The notes below the pieces were generated by a model. That model did no database searches, was not told where the DNA came from, and saw nothing but the letters and a program-made list of their open reading frames with translations. A DNA stretch of 64,000 bases from Tanypteryx hageni (Eukaryota; Arthropoda; Insecta; Odonata; Petaluridae). The position numbers were made by a program, and so were the translations under genes. The stretch lies in assembly GCA_028673005.1 (NCBI GenBank), contig CM054114.1, forward strand, positions 128,245,307 through 128,309,306, given 5' to 3'. Position 1 is the first letter of the stretch, and the number at the start of each line of letters is the position of its first letter. Positions 45,346 through 56,739 of this stretch are shown here, one piece after another.

Positions 45346-45651
45346 TCCTACCCAACCGATTTCTTTCATAATCCTGGAATCCATAGCATTCCAATCTCAC
45401 CGCAACCTCGGACGCTGTCAGCTCCAACAATGCAGGTCGTCGTACTACCTTCAAAATCCATTGCCATCCATCGTCCGCCATATCCTCTTATCTCTTCTAT
45501 ATATTTTCTCATTCGAACTTCTTTTCCGCCCTTATCTCTCATTTTGCATTTATATATATATATGCGAAAAATTACTTTCGTTATTAGACAAAGGATTGTG
45601 ACCGCAGATGAATCAGTTATAAATTTTAGAGTGAACAGGTAAAATTGAAAA

Positions 45652-46116
45652 TCTAATATATAAAAATGAATGTGTGTATATATGTATGTTTGTATGTCCC
45701 TTATACGTTTTTACACCGTTGAAGCTATCGAATTCAAAAGTTTCAGGGTCAATCCTATGAACAAAAGGAATACCTTGGTCTAGGATTTCAAACGGTGGAG
45801 TCTTTTATACCACATGGGGCCAACAAAATACTATTTTTATAAGAATGCATGGGAAATGAAAATGCCATGCAGCCCTTCAATGATGTGGATATAAGTATGC
45901 CTAAATATTAACTTACGATAACCGAGAATGCTTATTTTACGCAAAAAAGGCTGAATATTTTAATTCTGTTCATTTTTAGTCGTATTACATATTAAATCGC
46001 TCGAAATTTTCCTTTAAGCGCAAAATTTATCGGTTTAGATTACCATATCCCAGGTGGCAACAAGTTAAATTTCTTAATTGTTGTCTTTCTCAAAGGGAGA
46101 CAGCCACGTAAAGATT
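45652..46116. repeat. dispersed repeat, left half (split by jockey LINE)
   Basis: Starts TCTAATATATAAAAATGAAT and aligns along its length with 62885-63381. It ends in CGTAAAGATT (46107-46116), the target duplicated by the LINE insertion. The TC start and the TATAAAAATGAATGT(N)TGTATGT opening resemble non-autonomous Helitron-like repeats of insects, but I cannot confirm a 3' end. Confidence 0.75.
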
Positions 46117-46240
46117 CCTGCATAGTGGGTGTTGGACTGGAGTACCCCTGCCAGGTTGCCAGCAAAGCTATGAGCCTGGACTGGCTTGGAAACATTATAT
46201 TACAGGGTGTGGGGACAGGTTTCTAATGGCGGCCTAGATG

Positions 46241-48826
46241 TTAAAGCCGTCTTTGCCTCTTGGGCGGAGGATAGAAAGAGGGGCCCATAGCCGCAATGGG
46301 GCGTTTAAACCTGTCCCACGGCAAGACCCTAGTGGAAGAAATCTGGCGGACGATAGGCGCCGCATGTCGACTGCACTTGGTGTAGAACGCATTAGCTCTC
46401 CTAAGTAAGGTCTGCTCCAATGGTTCTACACCAGTGGTGGACTCGAGCCCCCTGACCCTGACGAAGTCCCTCCATGTGACGTGGAGCATCGTTCGCAGGG
46501 CTGCGTTCTGGGAAACGCAGAGCTGGCGGATGTGGGTGGGCGCCGCCCCCGAACAGATAGGGGAGGCGTAGAGAATAATTGGCAGTACGCAAGACTTGTA
46601 CAGCCGCACCTTGGTTCCAAGTGTCACCTCCCTGGAACCGAGGATGGGGCCAAGCCTGCGTACTGCTCCCAGGGCCTTGGCTTTCACACCTGTAATATGA
46701 CTTTTCCAGGTCAGGCTCCTGTCCAGCGTGACGCCGAGGTATTTGGCTTCGCTGAACCAAGGGATGGCCTGACCCAGAACAGAGAGACAAACGGAAGGTT
46801 GCTGCTGCCCGGGCCTTGCCTTGAACATAACAGCTACCGTCTTCCCTGGATTAACAGCAGTCCTCCACTTACGGTACCACTCACAGGTGGTATCGAGGGC
46901 TCGCTGGAGGTAGACCGTGGCTTGGCACTCACTGGCGGACTGGGCGAGGATCGCCGCATCGTCCGCGAACAGCCCGACGATGACGTGAGGGCTGTGATGG
47001 AGCGGAAAGTCGTGTGTGTAGGTGTTGAACAGGATCGGCCCTAGGACCGAACCCTGCGGTACACCAGCACGTATGGGGCCGAGATCGGACCGCTCCCCTT
47101 GCCAGCTGACCCAGAACACCCTCTCCGATAGATAGGAATCCGTGAGCTGGATCAGCTGTATTGGAAGGCCACCCCAGTGTAGCTTGGCCAGGAGACCATC
47201 GTGCCACACACGGTCGAGTGCCTTGCTGATGTCCAGGAAGGCGGCAGCCGTTTTCTTCCTTTTGTTAAACCCATCAGTGACAAAGCTGGTGAATCTAGCC
47301 AGTTGGTGGACAGTGGAATGTTGGCGGCGAATGCCAAACTGCTCGCTGGGGATGACGTTGTTGGCTGCGAGACGGTTAGTGAATTCCGGCAGGAGGAGGC
47401 GCTCAAAAATCTTCCCGAAGGCATTAAGAAGGGAAATTGGCCGATAGCCATCAACAGCACCGGAAGACGAGCTCGCCTTCGGGATACCGATGATTTTGGC
47501 CCTCTTCCACTCCTTGAGGAAGTGTGCGGACGTCTGGCAGCCGTTGAATAGCGCCGTCAGGTAATTGACGACCGCCACCGGTAGCTGCTTAATGGTAATG
47601 TTGTTGATGTTGTCATCCCCAAGGGAGCGATGGGTGGAGAGGCCCTTCATGACCTCCACCACAGCTAGGGAGGTGATCCGAGGGAGGGTGGATGTAAACC
47701 CTCGATCGCTCCTCAGGTCCACCACGGCTTCCTCCACCAGCCTCTCTGCCTCTGCAGAGGAAGGACTCGATGGATTCAGCTGGAAGTTGTTCTCTAGATA
47801 GTCTGCATAAGCTAAGGCTTTGCCCTTGGCAGAGCAGACTCTCTCTGTTGAGCCGGTCAAGGAGTTGCCTCAGGTCCGGCGTGCGGTGCCGCTGCCACCT
47901 CCTGCGTACAGAGTTGCGGTAGGTTATCAGCCTCCGCACAGGTTCCGGCAAGCGGCGGGAGATTAGCCTTGAGGTCGGTTTTGTGGGGATGGCTAACTCG
48001 GCGGCCTGCTGACCACCGATGAGATGGTGGTAGCCATCTCGTCCACCTGCTGACTGGTGGCCGGCTCCCCCGGGTGGGTTGGGAGAGCTCTGGCTATGTG
48101 CAGGTGGAAGGCTTCCCAGTCAGCCCTGGCGAAGTCCCTTCGCTGCAGAGGCGGTAGCCTCACCGGCAGATTGCCGTACTGCAGTAGAATCGGCAGGTGG
48201 TCCGACGACAGTTCATTCAATGCCCTGATTTCCACGGACGCCTGGGCGTCGCTTACAATGACGATGTCAAGGACATCGCCAGAACGAACATAAGTCGGAG
48301 CCGTCGGAGCCACCACCGTGAGGCCTTCTGCAGTGGCAAACTGGTGGAGTCGCCTACCACTCGGGTTCGCCGTCGCGGAGTTCCAGCCACGGTGCTTGGC
48401 GTTAAAGTCCCCGATGGCAACGGTGGGTGTCCCATCACTGGGAAAGTGGGCGCTCACATCTTCTTCCTCAAAATTGAGCCCCGGGCTGTAATAAGCCGCC
48501 ACGACTCGCAGCCTCCCTCTGGCGAGGGTGATTTCAGCTGCAACTGCCTCCAGCATTTGCATGTCATGGAGCGGGCACTCCTGGTATTTGAGGGAGGAAT
48601 GTATGAGGAGCGCCACTCCTCCTCCGGCAGTGGCCCGGTCTTTCCTCAACACGTGCCACTCACCACACCTCAGAGATACGTGGGGCTGTAGCTTCGTTTC
48701 CCCGACAGCCGCTATGGGGACTCCAAGGTCGAGGAGTAGCGAGAGGAGCTCATCAACGCGGTGGCGCAGACCGTTGGCGTTCCATCCCACTACCCCCAAC
48801 ACGCCCTTTCTAAGCCTTGGAGCCAT
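46241..48826 (-). pseudogene. jockey ORF2: APE endonuclease and reverse transcriptase, frame-shifted
   Basis: About 860 codons from ATG at 48826. The endonuclease holds GWNANGL, GETKL (catalytic Glu), GGGVALLI, IGDFNAKHRGWNS, LDIVIV and SSDHLPI (catalytic His). The frame is left after VVSRPPS (stop at 47993), passes through another frame (EPVRRLITYRNSVRRRWQ) and returns near 47840. The reverse transcriptase then runs to 46241: YRPISLLNAFGKIFERLL, AAFLDISKALDRVWHDGLL, AGVPQGSVLGPILFNTYT, LFADDAAILAQS (catalytic FADD intact) and KYLGVTLDRSLTW. The C-terminal part follows without an RNase H, as usual for jockey. Two compensating frameshifts flank the linker, so no full protein is made. The start overlaps the end of ORF1 by 17 bases. 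Confidence 0.9.
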
Positions 48827-50921
48827 CGCTGGTTCGGGAGCAGGCTAACTCTTCCACTAGGGACAGAAGGATCTGTACCTGGCGGCTGGTAATATAACGC
48901 CGAAGCACATTGGCAATAGAGAGAATGGTGGCCCATAACTCCGCGTCGGCATCTGGCGAGGGGGTCGAAGGAGAGCCGGACTGAAGTGGCAAGGGGACAG
49001 GAATGTTCTCCGGCACAACTCTCTCGCTGACTGCAGCCTGGGCCGGCTGGAGTGGAGAAGGTTGAGAAGGCTGCGGTGCTGCCCTCTCCGTCGCGCGCTT
49101 GGCGGAGTCGTTCTGCTGACCGAGCGGCGGCCGAGGAGGGATCGCCGGCTGGGCCCGGTCAGACAGAGATGCATCGACTGCGGGGGTGCCCTGAGTAGCC
49201 CCAGACACGGCAGCGGCAAAGTTCTTGCCAGGGACCACTCTGGTAGGCCAGGACGCAACCATCGTTGGGGTCGCAACGCGCCCCTTGGTGACCTTACGCT
49301 GGGAGGCGTCATTCCTCTTATTGGTTTCAAGTACCCTATCCAGGGCCTTGAGGTACACAGGGCACTGCCTGAAGGTGGAGGAATGGTCACCCCCGCAGTT
49401 GCAGCACTTCCTCGGCCCATCCCGAGGCAATGCGCAGTCGCGAGAGAGGTGGAAACCGGCGCACTTATAGTACCTTGGTGCCCTTTTGCAGCCCGAGGAG
49501 GAGTGCCCGAACCTTTGGCAGTGGTAACAGGTCTGCGGCGCAACTCCTCCCCTGAAATATTCTATTCGCACATGGTAGTGCGACAGGTGGGTGATTTTGT
49601 GGAGGGGAGGGAGCCCAGGTGTCTTGTCGACGGTGGCAATGAATTTCCGTGTTTTCTCCGGAAGTTTGCCCTCCTGCTCCCTCTGAGACATGTGCTTGAC
49701 CGTCCGAACCGTCATGCCCAGGGCAGCCAGGCCCTCAGCAACCTTCGCCAAGTCCCTCGCCAGGTCTTTGATAAGCAGCCTGGCGGGACGGTGCTGGTCA
49801 TCAGGCTGGGAGTGGTACTCCAGCTGCCTGGCGTCAAGCTCCTCCATTACGGCTTGGCGCTGCTCTGGAGTGCGAAAGATGACCCGAGTCAAAATATCGC
49901 GGATGTTCAGCTCAAAGTCATCGCCGCACTTCTGCTGGAGGATCTCAATGAACGCCGAGTGGTCCTTGACGCCATAGACGTTAATGTGCCTCACTCGGGG
50001 GAGGGACGGTTGCTGGGCAGCAAAGGAGGCAGTGCCAGCTACGGCTTTCTTCTTGCCTGACCCTTCTTCCTCCTCTTGACCTCCCGGAAGGGCGCCTGGT
50101 CCTGGGGCGGCTCATCCCGGGAGACAGTCTCCAATGGGGGAACCTTATCGGCAGATTTCTCTGCTGGCGAGGGCAGTTTCCTCTTTGGCGCAGAGGAGGT
50201 GGATGGAACAGCCTCCATTGGTTCAGGAGGAGGGGGAACAAAGACGACAGGGTCAGGAGAGAAAGATACTGTTGCGGAGGACCCAGCAGCAGCCTACGGT
50301 TGCAGGGTGACGGACTCCGGAGGGGCAACAGGTCGCTGCTTAGGGGACTCGTCCTCCGAACAGGACAGCTTCCTCTTCAAGGAAGCCGAGGTCTCAGCCT
50401 CCATGGGCTCAGCATCACCCGCCTGGGCAGAAGCAAGAGAGATTCAATCCGGCGGCTCAGCCTAAACGGCAATCAGGACAGGCTCCGCACTAGAAGGTTG
50501 GGCCAGCGGTGCTGGAGATGGCGAGGACAGAGAGGACTCGGGCTTCGATCCCCCTACCTTGGGAGCCTTGGCGCTGCCTTTTCCCTTTGCCTTCTTCCCC
50601 TTAGACATGCCAGGTTTAGCGGCCTCAGAGGGCCCTTGGACGGAAGCCTGGCGCTGTTCATCGGCGTAGGCCGCCGAATCAGACCCAGAGCTGTCCCTCC
50701 GAGAGGGACGCGGGAAGTTCCGGAGGTTTTCAGGGCTCTCGGAGTGGAGCGTGAATGTGATGAGCATGTTCCGCAGGCATTCCTGGGAAACATGCTTGAG
50801 ACGGCCATCTGGCCCCATGAAGGCGACCAGTCCGCCGCAAGACGTGCTCCTCCGTTGACCACGCAGCAGCAATTTTGAGGATATCACACCACTGGGCGTG
50901 TCCATGGCGCCACACAACATG
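48810..50921 (-). pseudogene. jockey ORF1: Gag-like zinc-knuckle protein, disrupted
   Basis: Nucleic-acid-binding protein that packages the LINE RNA. The likely start is ATG at 50921 (MLCGAMDTPSG) or 50905. In one frame it crosses three stops (50462-50464, 50444-50446, 50294-50296), then shifts frame near 50050 and continues to 48810. The N-terminal half is low-complexity, with KRKL motifs repeated twice after EPMEA. The C-terminal half has a block starting RVRHINVYGVKD typical of the domain before the knuckles, then CYHCQRFGHSSSGC (intact CCHC), YKCAGFHLSRDC (first Cys changed to Tyr) and CCNCGGDHSSTFRQC. A pseudogene with moderate decay. Confidence 0.85.
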
Positions 50922-51060
50922 TAAGAAAAGTCTGAAATCCGCCCAAGGAAGGCCCTTTCCAGGGGTGGCAGAGGAAGGAACGAAAGCAGGGAAGAAGGCA
51001 AGAACACCACCAGATGGCAGAGATCGCCAATCGACCCAACCAGAGAGGAAGAAGATACAG

Positions 51061-51360
51061 GCCACAGGAAAGGGAGAAAGGCCGGATTACGCGAAGCGAG
51101 AAGAAGGAACTACGTTAGCCTTCCCTCGAACAACCCACAGACCCTTTCGGGACCGACCCGCAGAGCGCGGGACAACTGGCCCTTTTCAGGGCAGCAGGAG
51201 AAAGAGTAGGAAAGCCGGAGAGGCGAAGCGGGTGAGAAGAAGGGACTTCGTTAGCCTTCCCCCGAGTCGCGTCACAACCCCAATGCAGCGACAGAACGAC
51301 AGACCCTTTCGGGACAGACCTGCTAAACTCAGGACGACCGGCCCTTTTTCAGGGCAGCAA
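51061..51360 (-). repeat. tandem repeat in the jockey 5' region
   Basis: CAGACCCTTTCGGGAC at 51138 and at 51300 (offset 162), each followed by about 35 bases and CCCTTTTTCAGGGCAGCA or CCCTTTTCAGGGCAGCAG. GTTAGCCTTCCC at 51114 and 51250 belongs to the same units. The two units differ by a 26-base insertion. Each has two short hairpins (CCCTTTCGGG and GCCCTGAAAAGGGC on the minus strand). Repeated 5' units often carry LINE promoters; that role is inferred. Confidence 0.75.
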
Positions 51361-51430
51361 GAGGAGAAGAGAGGCAAGACGAGTATGTACCCTCAGTGAG
51401 TGTGGCTCTCAGCGAGCATGCGTAAAGATT

Positions 51431-51629
51431 AATGCAAGGAAAGTACACGCCGTGGCGAGCCGTAGAAGAAGAAAAGCCATCGCCAAGATAAAGGGTACAA
51501 ATGGATTAAATATAATCTATGAATACTTTTAAAGTGAGTCAAATGGTTATTAAGGAATATTAGAACCTTGTTATCTTTTACAATTAACATTGAAAGATTT
51601 ATTGCAACATAAATCTATACATCTACTTA
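51431..51629. repeat. dispersed repeat, right half (split by jockey LINE)
   Basis: Continues the repeat broken at 46116: AATGCAAGGAAAGTACACGC onward, aligned with 63382-63586 up to CATCTACTTA. Together the two halves make about 670 bases. Confidence 0.8.
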
Positions 51630-54078
51630 CATTTGTTCGGTAACCAAGATGTTGTTTTTTACGTTTTTGCTAATAGTATTGACATAATCCACATAATTTT
51701 ATTGCTGCTTTAAACGCTTCGGTGCATCTATCCATGTGGATATTAAGCAAGACGTTAATGCGTAAATATATTGATGGTAAAAATTTACAATACAATAGAT
51801 AAAATATTAAATGTTAACTGAAAACATCGTATGCGTAATTAAGGAATGGGGAACGAAAATTCAGGGCTTACGGTGCACTCGAAGTAATTTCTATTTTAAC
51901 TACCCAAATTACGTATTTGATCAATTTGTGGGGACCATGAAAAAACATGTCAGAATCCGGAACGATCAACCAAAATCCGGAATTGTCTCCGTAAAACTAG
52001 ATTCTTCCGTAGCTGCAAAATTAAAAATGCTTCATTAATTAATTAAAACTTATACGAGTTCGATGCCCGACACGAAAAATTAGGAAATATTGTTTAGTTA
52101 AAAAAAGTACGACATGAAAACATAGACGTACTTGGAGGGAAAATAATTCTGTGATTTTTGTTTGCCGATAAAATCTGTATTAGATCCAAACGAATCCAAA
52201 AAACATTCCGAATCTTTATATTTCAAAATTAATTTGCATAAAAATCTTTAGCTAGATTTAGATACGAAAGTCATCGATTTATTAAGGGACGCACGATTTT
52301 TTCTTCTCTTTTTCTGCCAATTAGGGTATAATATTTAAACTTCTTGAAAATAAATTCGGATGGAGAAAAATATGGCTTTCAAAATTTTCCATCCTATTTC
52401 GAAAATCATCCCGAAATACAAATAAATTGATTAAAGTATTGAGTTGCGCATTACGTTCATTTTATTTTACGGCAATTCCGACAGTAATCAAAGCAGCTAT
52501 CTCAGTAGGCGTAATAATAATTCGAAAAAAAGATGGCAGTTACGAGGGTGAATTAAAATTGTGCTCGACCGACGTACAATAAAAATGTCTCGTAAATTAT
52601 TTTTTAACGCAGAGGTCCTATTGTCTCGCGTTAAAACACGTATCACCGAAAATTGCTTCGAGATGCCGTAGCAGGAGACCCTAGGGACAGACGACCCGCG
52701 CAAAAAAAAACGGGATTATACCCAATTTCCTCCCAGCACGGACCAGGGAAAAAAATTTAATCAATGAAGTGACCCTCTCCCGACGAAATAAAAATAGCGA
52801 AAACACGCGGAGTCGAGAGATACGAATAAAACGCAATAGATACTCATAGGGGTAATTGCCATGACTCGCGCGTCGGCATTCGTTGCGTATAAGTACCCGA
52901 GCTCCGACTTTTCGAAGAAATTTATTTAATGTTGTAAAATGGAGATATTCCTAGGATGCAGAGCTCTTTCCTAACTACGGGATTAATAAAAATTTTGTGT
53001 CTTGTTTGCGTCCAAGCTCACATTTCTTTTCTTTTACCGCCCAAGGTGGAGAAGTTCCGAGCTCTGTTTCGTGCTTAATATTACACATAAATGTATTCCT
53101 CTTTCATCAAAGGAAAAGGTAGCGTTCAAAATAGGAAAACGTGAAAACTTGAAAAGTAATGGTTATGGTTACTATTGGGAGAAAACTACTTACAACAAAA
53201 TCCATTCCACTCTGTCCGAGGTTTATTTCATTCGATGAAAAAGTAAAATTACCGTGAATTTTTCAATGATCTCTTAAAAAAATATTTGTCGTATAATTCA
53301 ACCATTTATGTCTGCTTATGATGCTGATGGATAATGAACAAATTAGGAAAGTGTACACAAATAGGTGCGTTTCATGCGATGCAGTGTTTGAAACTAAACG
53401 ATATAGGTAGTTTGAATGAACGCACACCATAAAATAGCGAAACGTCACCACCCGATTAATCTCTCTTTCTACAAAATATTTCTTCCCTCCACTAAACGTA
53501 TTTAGGAAATTTTAGGTTAAAGACCAAATACGGAAAAAATGATATATGTTATATTAGAAATTCTTCCAAGAAATTAATGCATTTTTATTTACTGATTTAT
53601 TTTCTAATCAGTTGTACGTAATTAATCAAGCAATCGAAAATTATTTAAAACGCATAACGTGAGTTAAGTGATTGTAATATTTACGTTTACATTCTTTTCT
53701 TCGTCGTAGGTAACTCATATCCTTCCACTTACAAAATGCTGCCTGCACACATAAGGAAATTAAACGTGTTTTCGTATTCATAGCATATCTTATTTATTTC
53801 ATTTACAACGAAGAATGTTTTCATTGGTAGCAATTAAGTAACATATTTGGAAAAAATCTAAGTTCAAAGCGAATTACGACGTTCTTGTTTGATTTTATTG
53901 AAAACGGACACTCCAACGATAAAATTTATATCAAAAGAAATATTTAAATTAGCTAGTTCTACAAAATTTATTTGAAGACTTTTTCGGTATGACAAATATT
54001 TTACGAGGTATGAGGAGAAGTTCGTTTTGGTTACCAATCAAGTGTTACCCCTGATAAGGTTACGTAAACCATTTATGT
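51630..54078. other. anonymous AT-rich DNA
   Basis: No gene or repeat recognised. The dispersed repeat may run some way into this region, because its other copy is cut off by a mariner at the corresponding point. Confidence 0.4.
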
Positions 54079-54342
54079 CAGTGGTGGGTAACCTTTTCTA
54101 CGAGGCGGGCCGCATTGGTGGTTGCGAATTTACTAGAGATTCTGTGGCATCAAATCAGTGAAAGTCATGTCTAAATTGGGTTTTTAGGGTAAACATTTCA
54201 ATATGAAATGTTTTAATGTCGCATTTTGAATTTATATGATATTAATTTGTGTTAAATCTCTTTTTGATTATAGCTTCGCGGGCCGCATAAAACGCTCTCA
54301 AGGGCCGCATGCGACCCGAGGACCGTAGGTTGCTCACCACTG
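54079..54342. mobile_element. hAT-like MITE with 8-bp target duplication, 264 bp
   Basis: Ends CAGTGGTGGGTAACCTTTTC and, inverted from the right, CAGTGGTGAGCAACCTACGG. The flanks ATTTATGT (54071-54078) and ATCAATGT (54343-54350) agree at six of eight positions. Inside are GCGGGCCGCAT words near both ends and GGGCCGCATGCGACCC near the right. Non-coding. Confidence 0.82.
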
Positions 54343-54714
54343 ATCAATGTCATTTTCTTATTGGCTTTGCCCATAAGTTCTAAATAACAAATTTCATGAA
54401 AATCCGTTGGATAGAAGCAGAGAACGAACGCGCACGTACAGAACGAAGTTGGAAACTAAACGCGCCTAAAACATTATAGTATATTTCAATGTTCGTAAAG
54501 CTTATAAAAATTACTCTAGAGTGTATTAGTTATTTAATTGCAAATTATTTTAAGTGAAAAATAGCATCTTAAATAGGCAATTAGAATTTCACAAGAGAGG
54601 CAGTTTAAACCGTTCTTGTACCGCGTTTATAAAATGTATTAATAATTTATTTAACACAAACAGGTTTTCCCCAAATACATGTGTTATAATAGATTTATGA
54701 CAAGCGCATAAGTC
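54343..54714. other. anonymous AT-rich DNA
   Basis: Nothing recognised between the MITE and the SINE head; the last 100 bases may be the SINE 3' body (minus strand). Confidence 0.4.
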
Positions 54715-54785
54715 CATGCCCTCGGCAGGATTCGAACCCGCGACCCTTATATTGGGAGCTATACACGATAACCCCCCCTCTATCA
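54715..54785 (-). repeat. tRNA-derived SINE head
   Basis: Minus strand: GGTTATCGTGTATAGCTCCC, AATATAAGGG, CGCGGGTTCGAATCCTGCC, i.e. a tRNA-like 5' half with a consensus B box. The body continues toward lower coordinates without tRNA fold. Same family as 13005-13095. Confidence 0.65.
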
Positions 54786-56739
54786 AATATAATATATTAT
54801 AATTTATATTAATATATTATTTATTTTTAACGTCTATAAATAGTTTATTCCATGTAGCATAAACGGTCTTTTATAATCTCCAAATATTTTATGCCTTTTA
54901 TAATATTTGTAACCCATGGCTTTTTAAATGAATGAATCACTTATATACGATAGAATTTTTCCTTTCTCTTTTCTGAAAAGGCCTCATCCTGATAAATCCC
55001 ACGCCCACTCCGTAATTTCCAAAAGAAAAAGAATCATTTTGAATACCAAATTAGAGCAAAAAAACAACATTTAACTCGACCCCGGGGACAAATCGTTCCC
55101 ATCAAAGGAGAAACCGCCCATCGAACGAAGTTCAAAAACGACCCAATCATACCTTTTCCGCAGCGGAGGAGCGTATATACCATTCCTTCGCGGCACGACA
55201 AGTTCGCTTGACGCCACCCCCCCACCTAAAAAAAGATATAAAGAACCGTTTCGACACAAAAGAATCCCGGAAAAAAACAATATAGTGAGAAGATGTGGGT
55301 GATGTGAATGCGTGCGTGCGTGTGTGTAGGTGTATATGTGCGTCTACTTTCGGTGTCTCTCGTCTGTCTCTTTTCCTCCAAACCCTTACACACACACGTA
55401 TAAGGCTTTGTCCGAGTAGCTATCGCATTTCCCCCCTTCCCACTCACAATGTATCCATTTCAGCGGTCAACAGAGGGCGTTAGTGGGCGGGCAGTGAGAA
55501 GACGTAGGTGGAATAGAGAGGGAAGAAAATCTCACCCAAGCCACGCGCCTCTCACGTGATATTCTCTCCCTCGCCGAAAAACTCTCCTTTACTTTCCTTC
55601 GAGGAGGAAGTGGATTTCTTTTTTCTTTTGAAAATACAAAAAAAGAAAAGAAAAATGTTCCGAGACATTTCAGCAGGGGAAAAATACCTGGTTCTTTGGA
55701 AAAAGGAAGCCATGAGAAGAGTTAATATAATGTTAAGGGCGTGCGGAGGAAGAGGGTCGTCGGGAGGGACGGCGTATTTTTTTGTAAAGGAAATTGCTAC
55801 CGAATTCTCAGTCCGATGAATGGAATATAGAAAAAAAGAGTTGTCGAGAGCAATGTGCGGGTTTGAAATGAATTGTAAAGGTAAGGGAAACCATAGGAGT
55901 AACTGGTTTCTTCGTTAGCGTATATTTGAGGTTATCCTCGAAAGGGACGGCGAAAATGATTTTTTGTTGTCCTGGGGAGTTCTGGATATCGCAATAAAAT
56001 GGGAGGTCGATAATTTGAAAAACTAACTAAACAGTTTCGAATCATCCATTCATATAAGTGATATTTCGTCCCCCATCAGTTGTTTTTTTTTACGATATGG
56101 ATGTTATGCCCCAACAAAATGCATTGGTAACTCCTCGTTGCATGAACAAGACAAAATCGCAACCTAAAAAAACTCGTCGATTTTCTAAACCTTCAGCCGT
56201 TTCAAATAATTAAATTATCGCAAAATTTTCATTTTGAGTCTATTTAATAAAAATGATAGTAATTCATAATATCTCCAATCGAGCCATTTTTCTGATCAAG
56301 AGTTTTAAAATATCTGTATCTGGTATATCTCTCTGCAGGAATGATGAGAGTTCAGAAACGGTTCACCGAGAGGGAACATAGGCCGATTCCCGATACTGCG
56401 GTGCTGAATTTCCTTCGTTAAAATTTTTGGTGATCGTGTATCGATATCGATATCATGATCGATTCGGCTGCAGATGGTCCTGGCCACCTGTTGTTATTTC
56501 TATGAGGATTCTTAAGGAATCAAGTCTTACAAAATGATCCCCATGCAGAATGTCCCTTTCTAAGTCAAAAGACTTCAAAAAAAATTAAGAGAAGGGGTCG
56601 GTAACCTTTAATACATGGCGAGTTTCATTGGAAGTTGCCAATGCTCGACATTTTTAGCATTAGAATTACGGGATCCTTGGTATGGAATAAATTGCCTCAA
56701 ATAGTGTTAAAGCTCCCTCTTTTCTCTTTTTTGTAAGCG
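54786..56739. other. anonymous DNA
   Basis: AT-rich with mixed-composition patches at 55040-55560 (CACACA and GTGTGT runs at 55300-55400). No gene recognised. Confidence 0.45.

Larger units (their letters stand above)
46117..51420 (-). mobile_element. jockey-clade LINE, 5.3 kb, with 10-bp target duplication
   Basis: The element is bounded by CGTAAAGATT at 46107-46116 and 51421-51430. It carries a 5' region with a tandem repeat, ORF1 (Gag-like) and ORF2 (endonuclease and reverse transcriptase), and a 3' UTR of about 120 bases without a clear poly(A). The uninterrupted paralogue at 63372-63381 shows the pre-insertion site. It is much richer in G+C than the flanks, typical of a jockey element that arrived more recently than its surroundings. 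Both ORFs are disrupted. Confidence 0.92.

Noticed and set aside
44081..45371. Open frames of 90-136 codons, Arg/Glu-rich or Ser/Leu-rich
   Set aside because: Composition artefacts of the CTCTCCCT block.
46481..50878. Plus-strand open frames of up to 332 codons across the jockey element
   Set aside because: They are antisense shadows of GC-rich ORF1 and ORF2, whose own frames carry all the family motifs.
54715..54785. True tRNA gene
   Set aside because: A B box is present but no acceptor stem or anticodon arm closes; the sequence continues as a SINE body.
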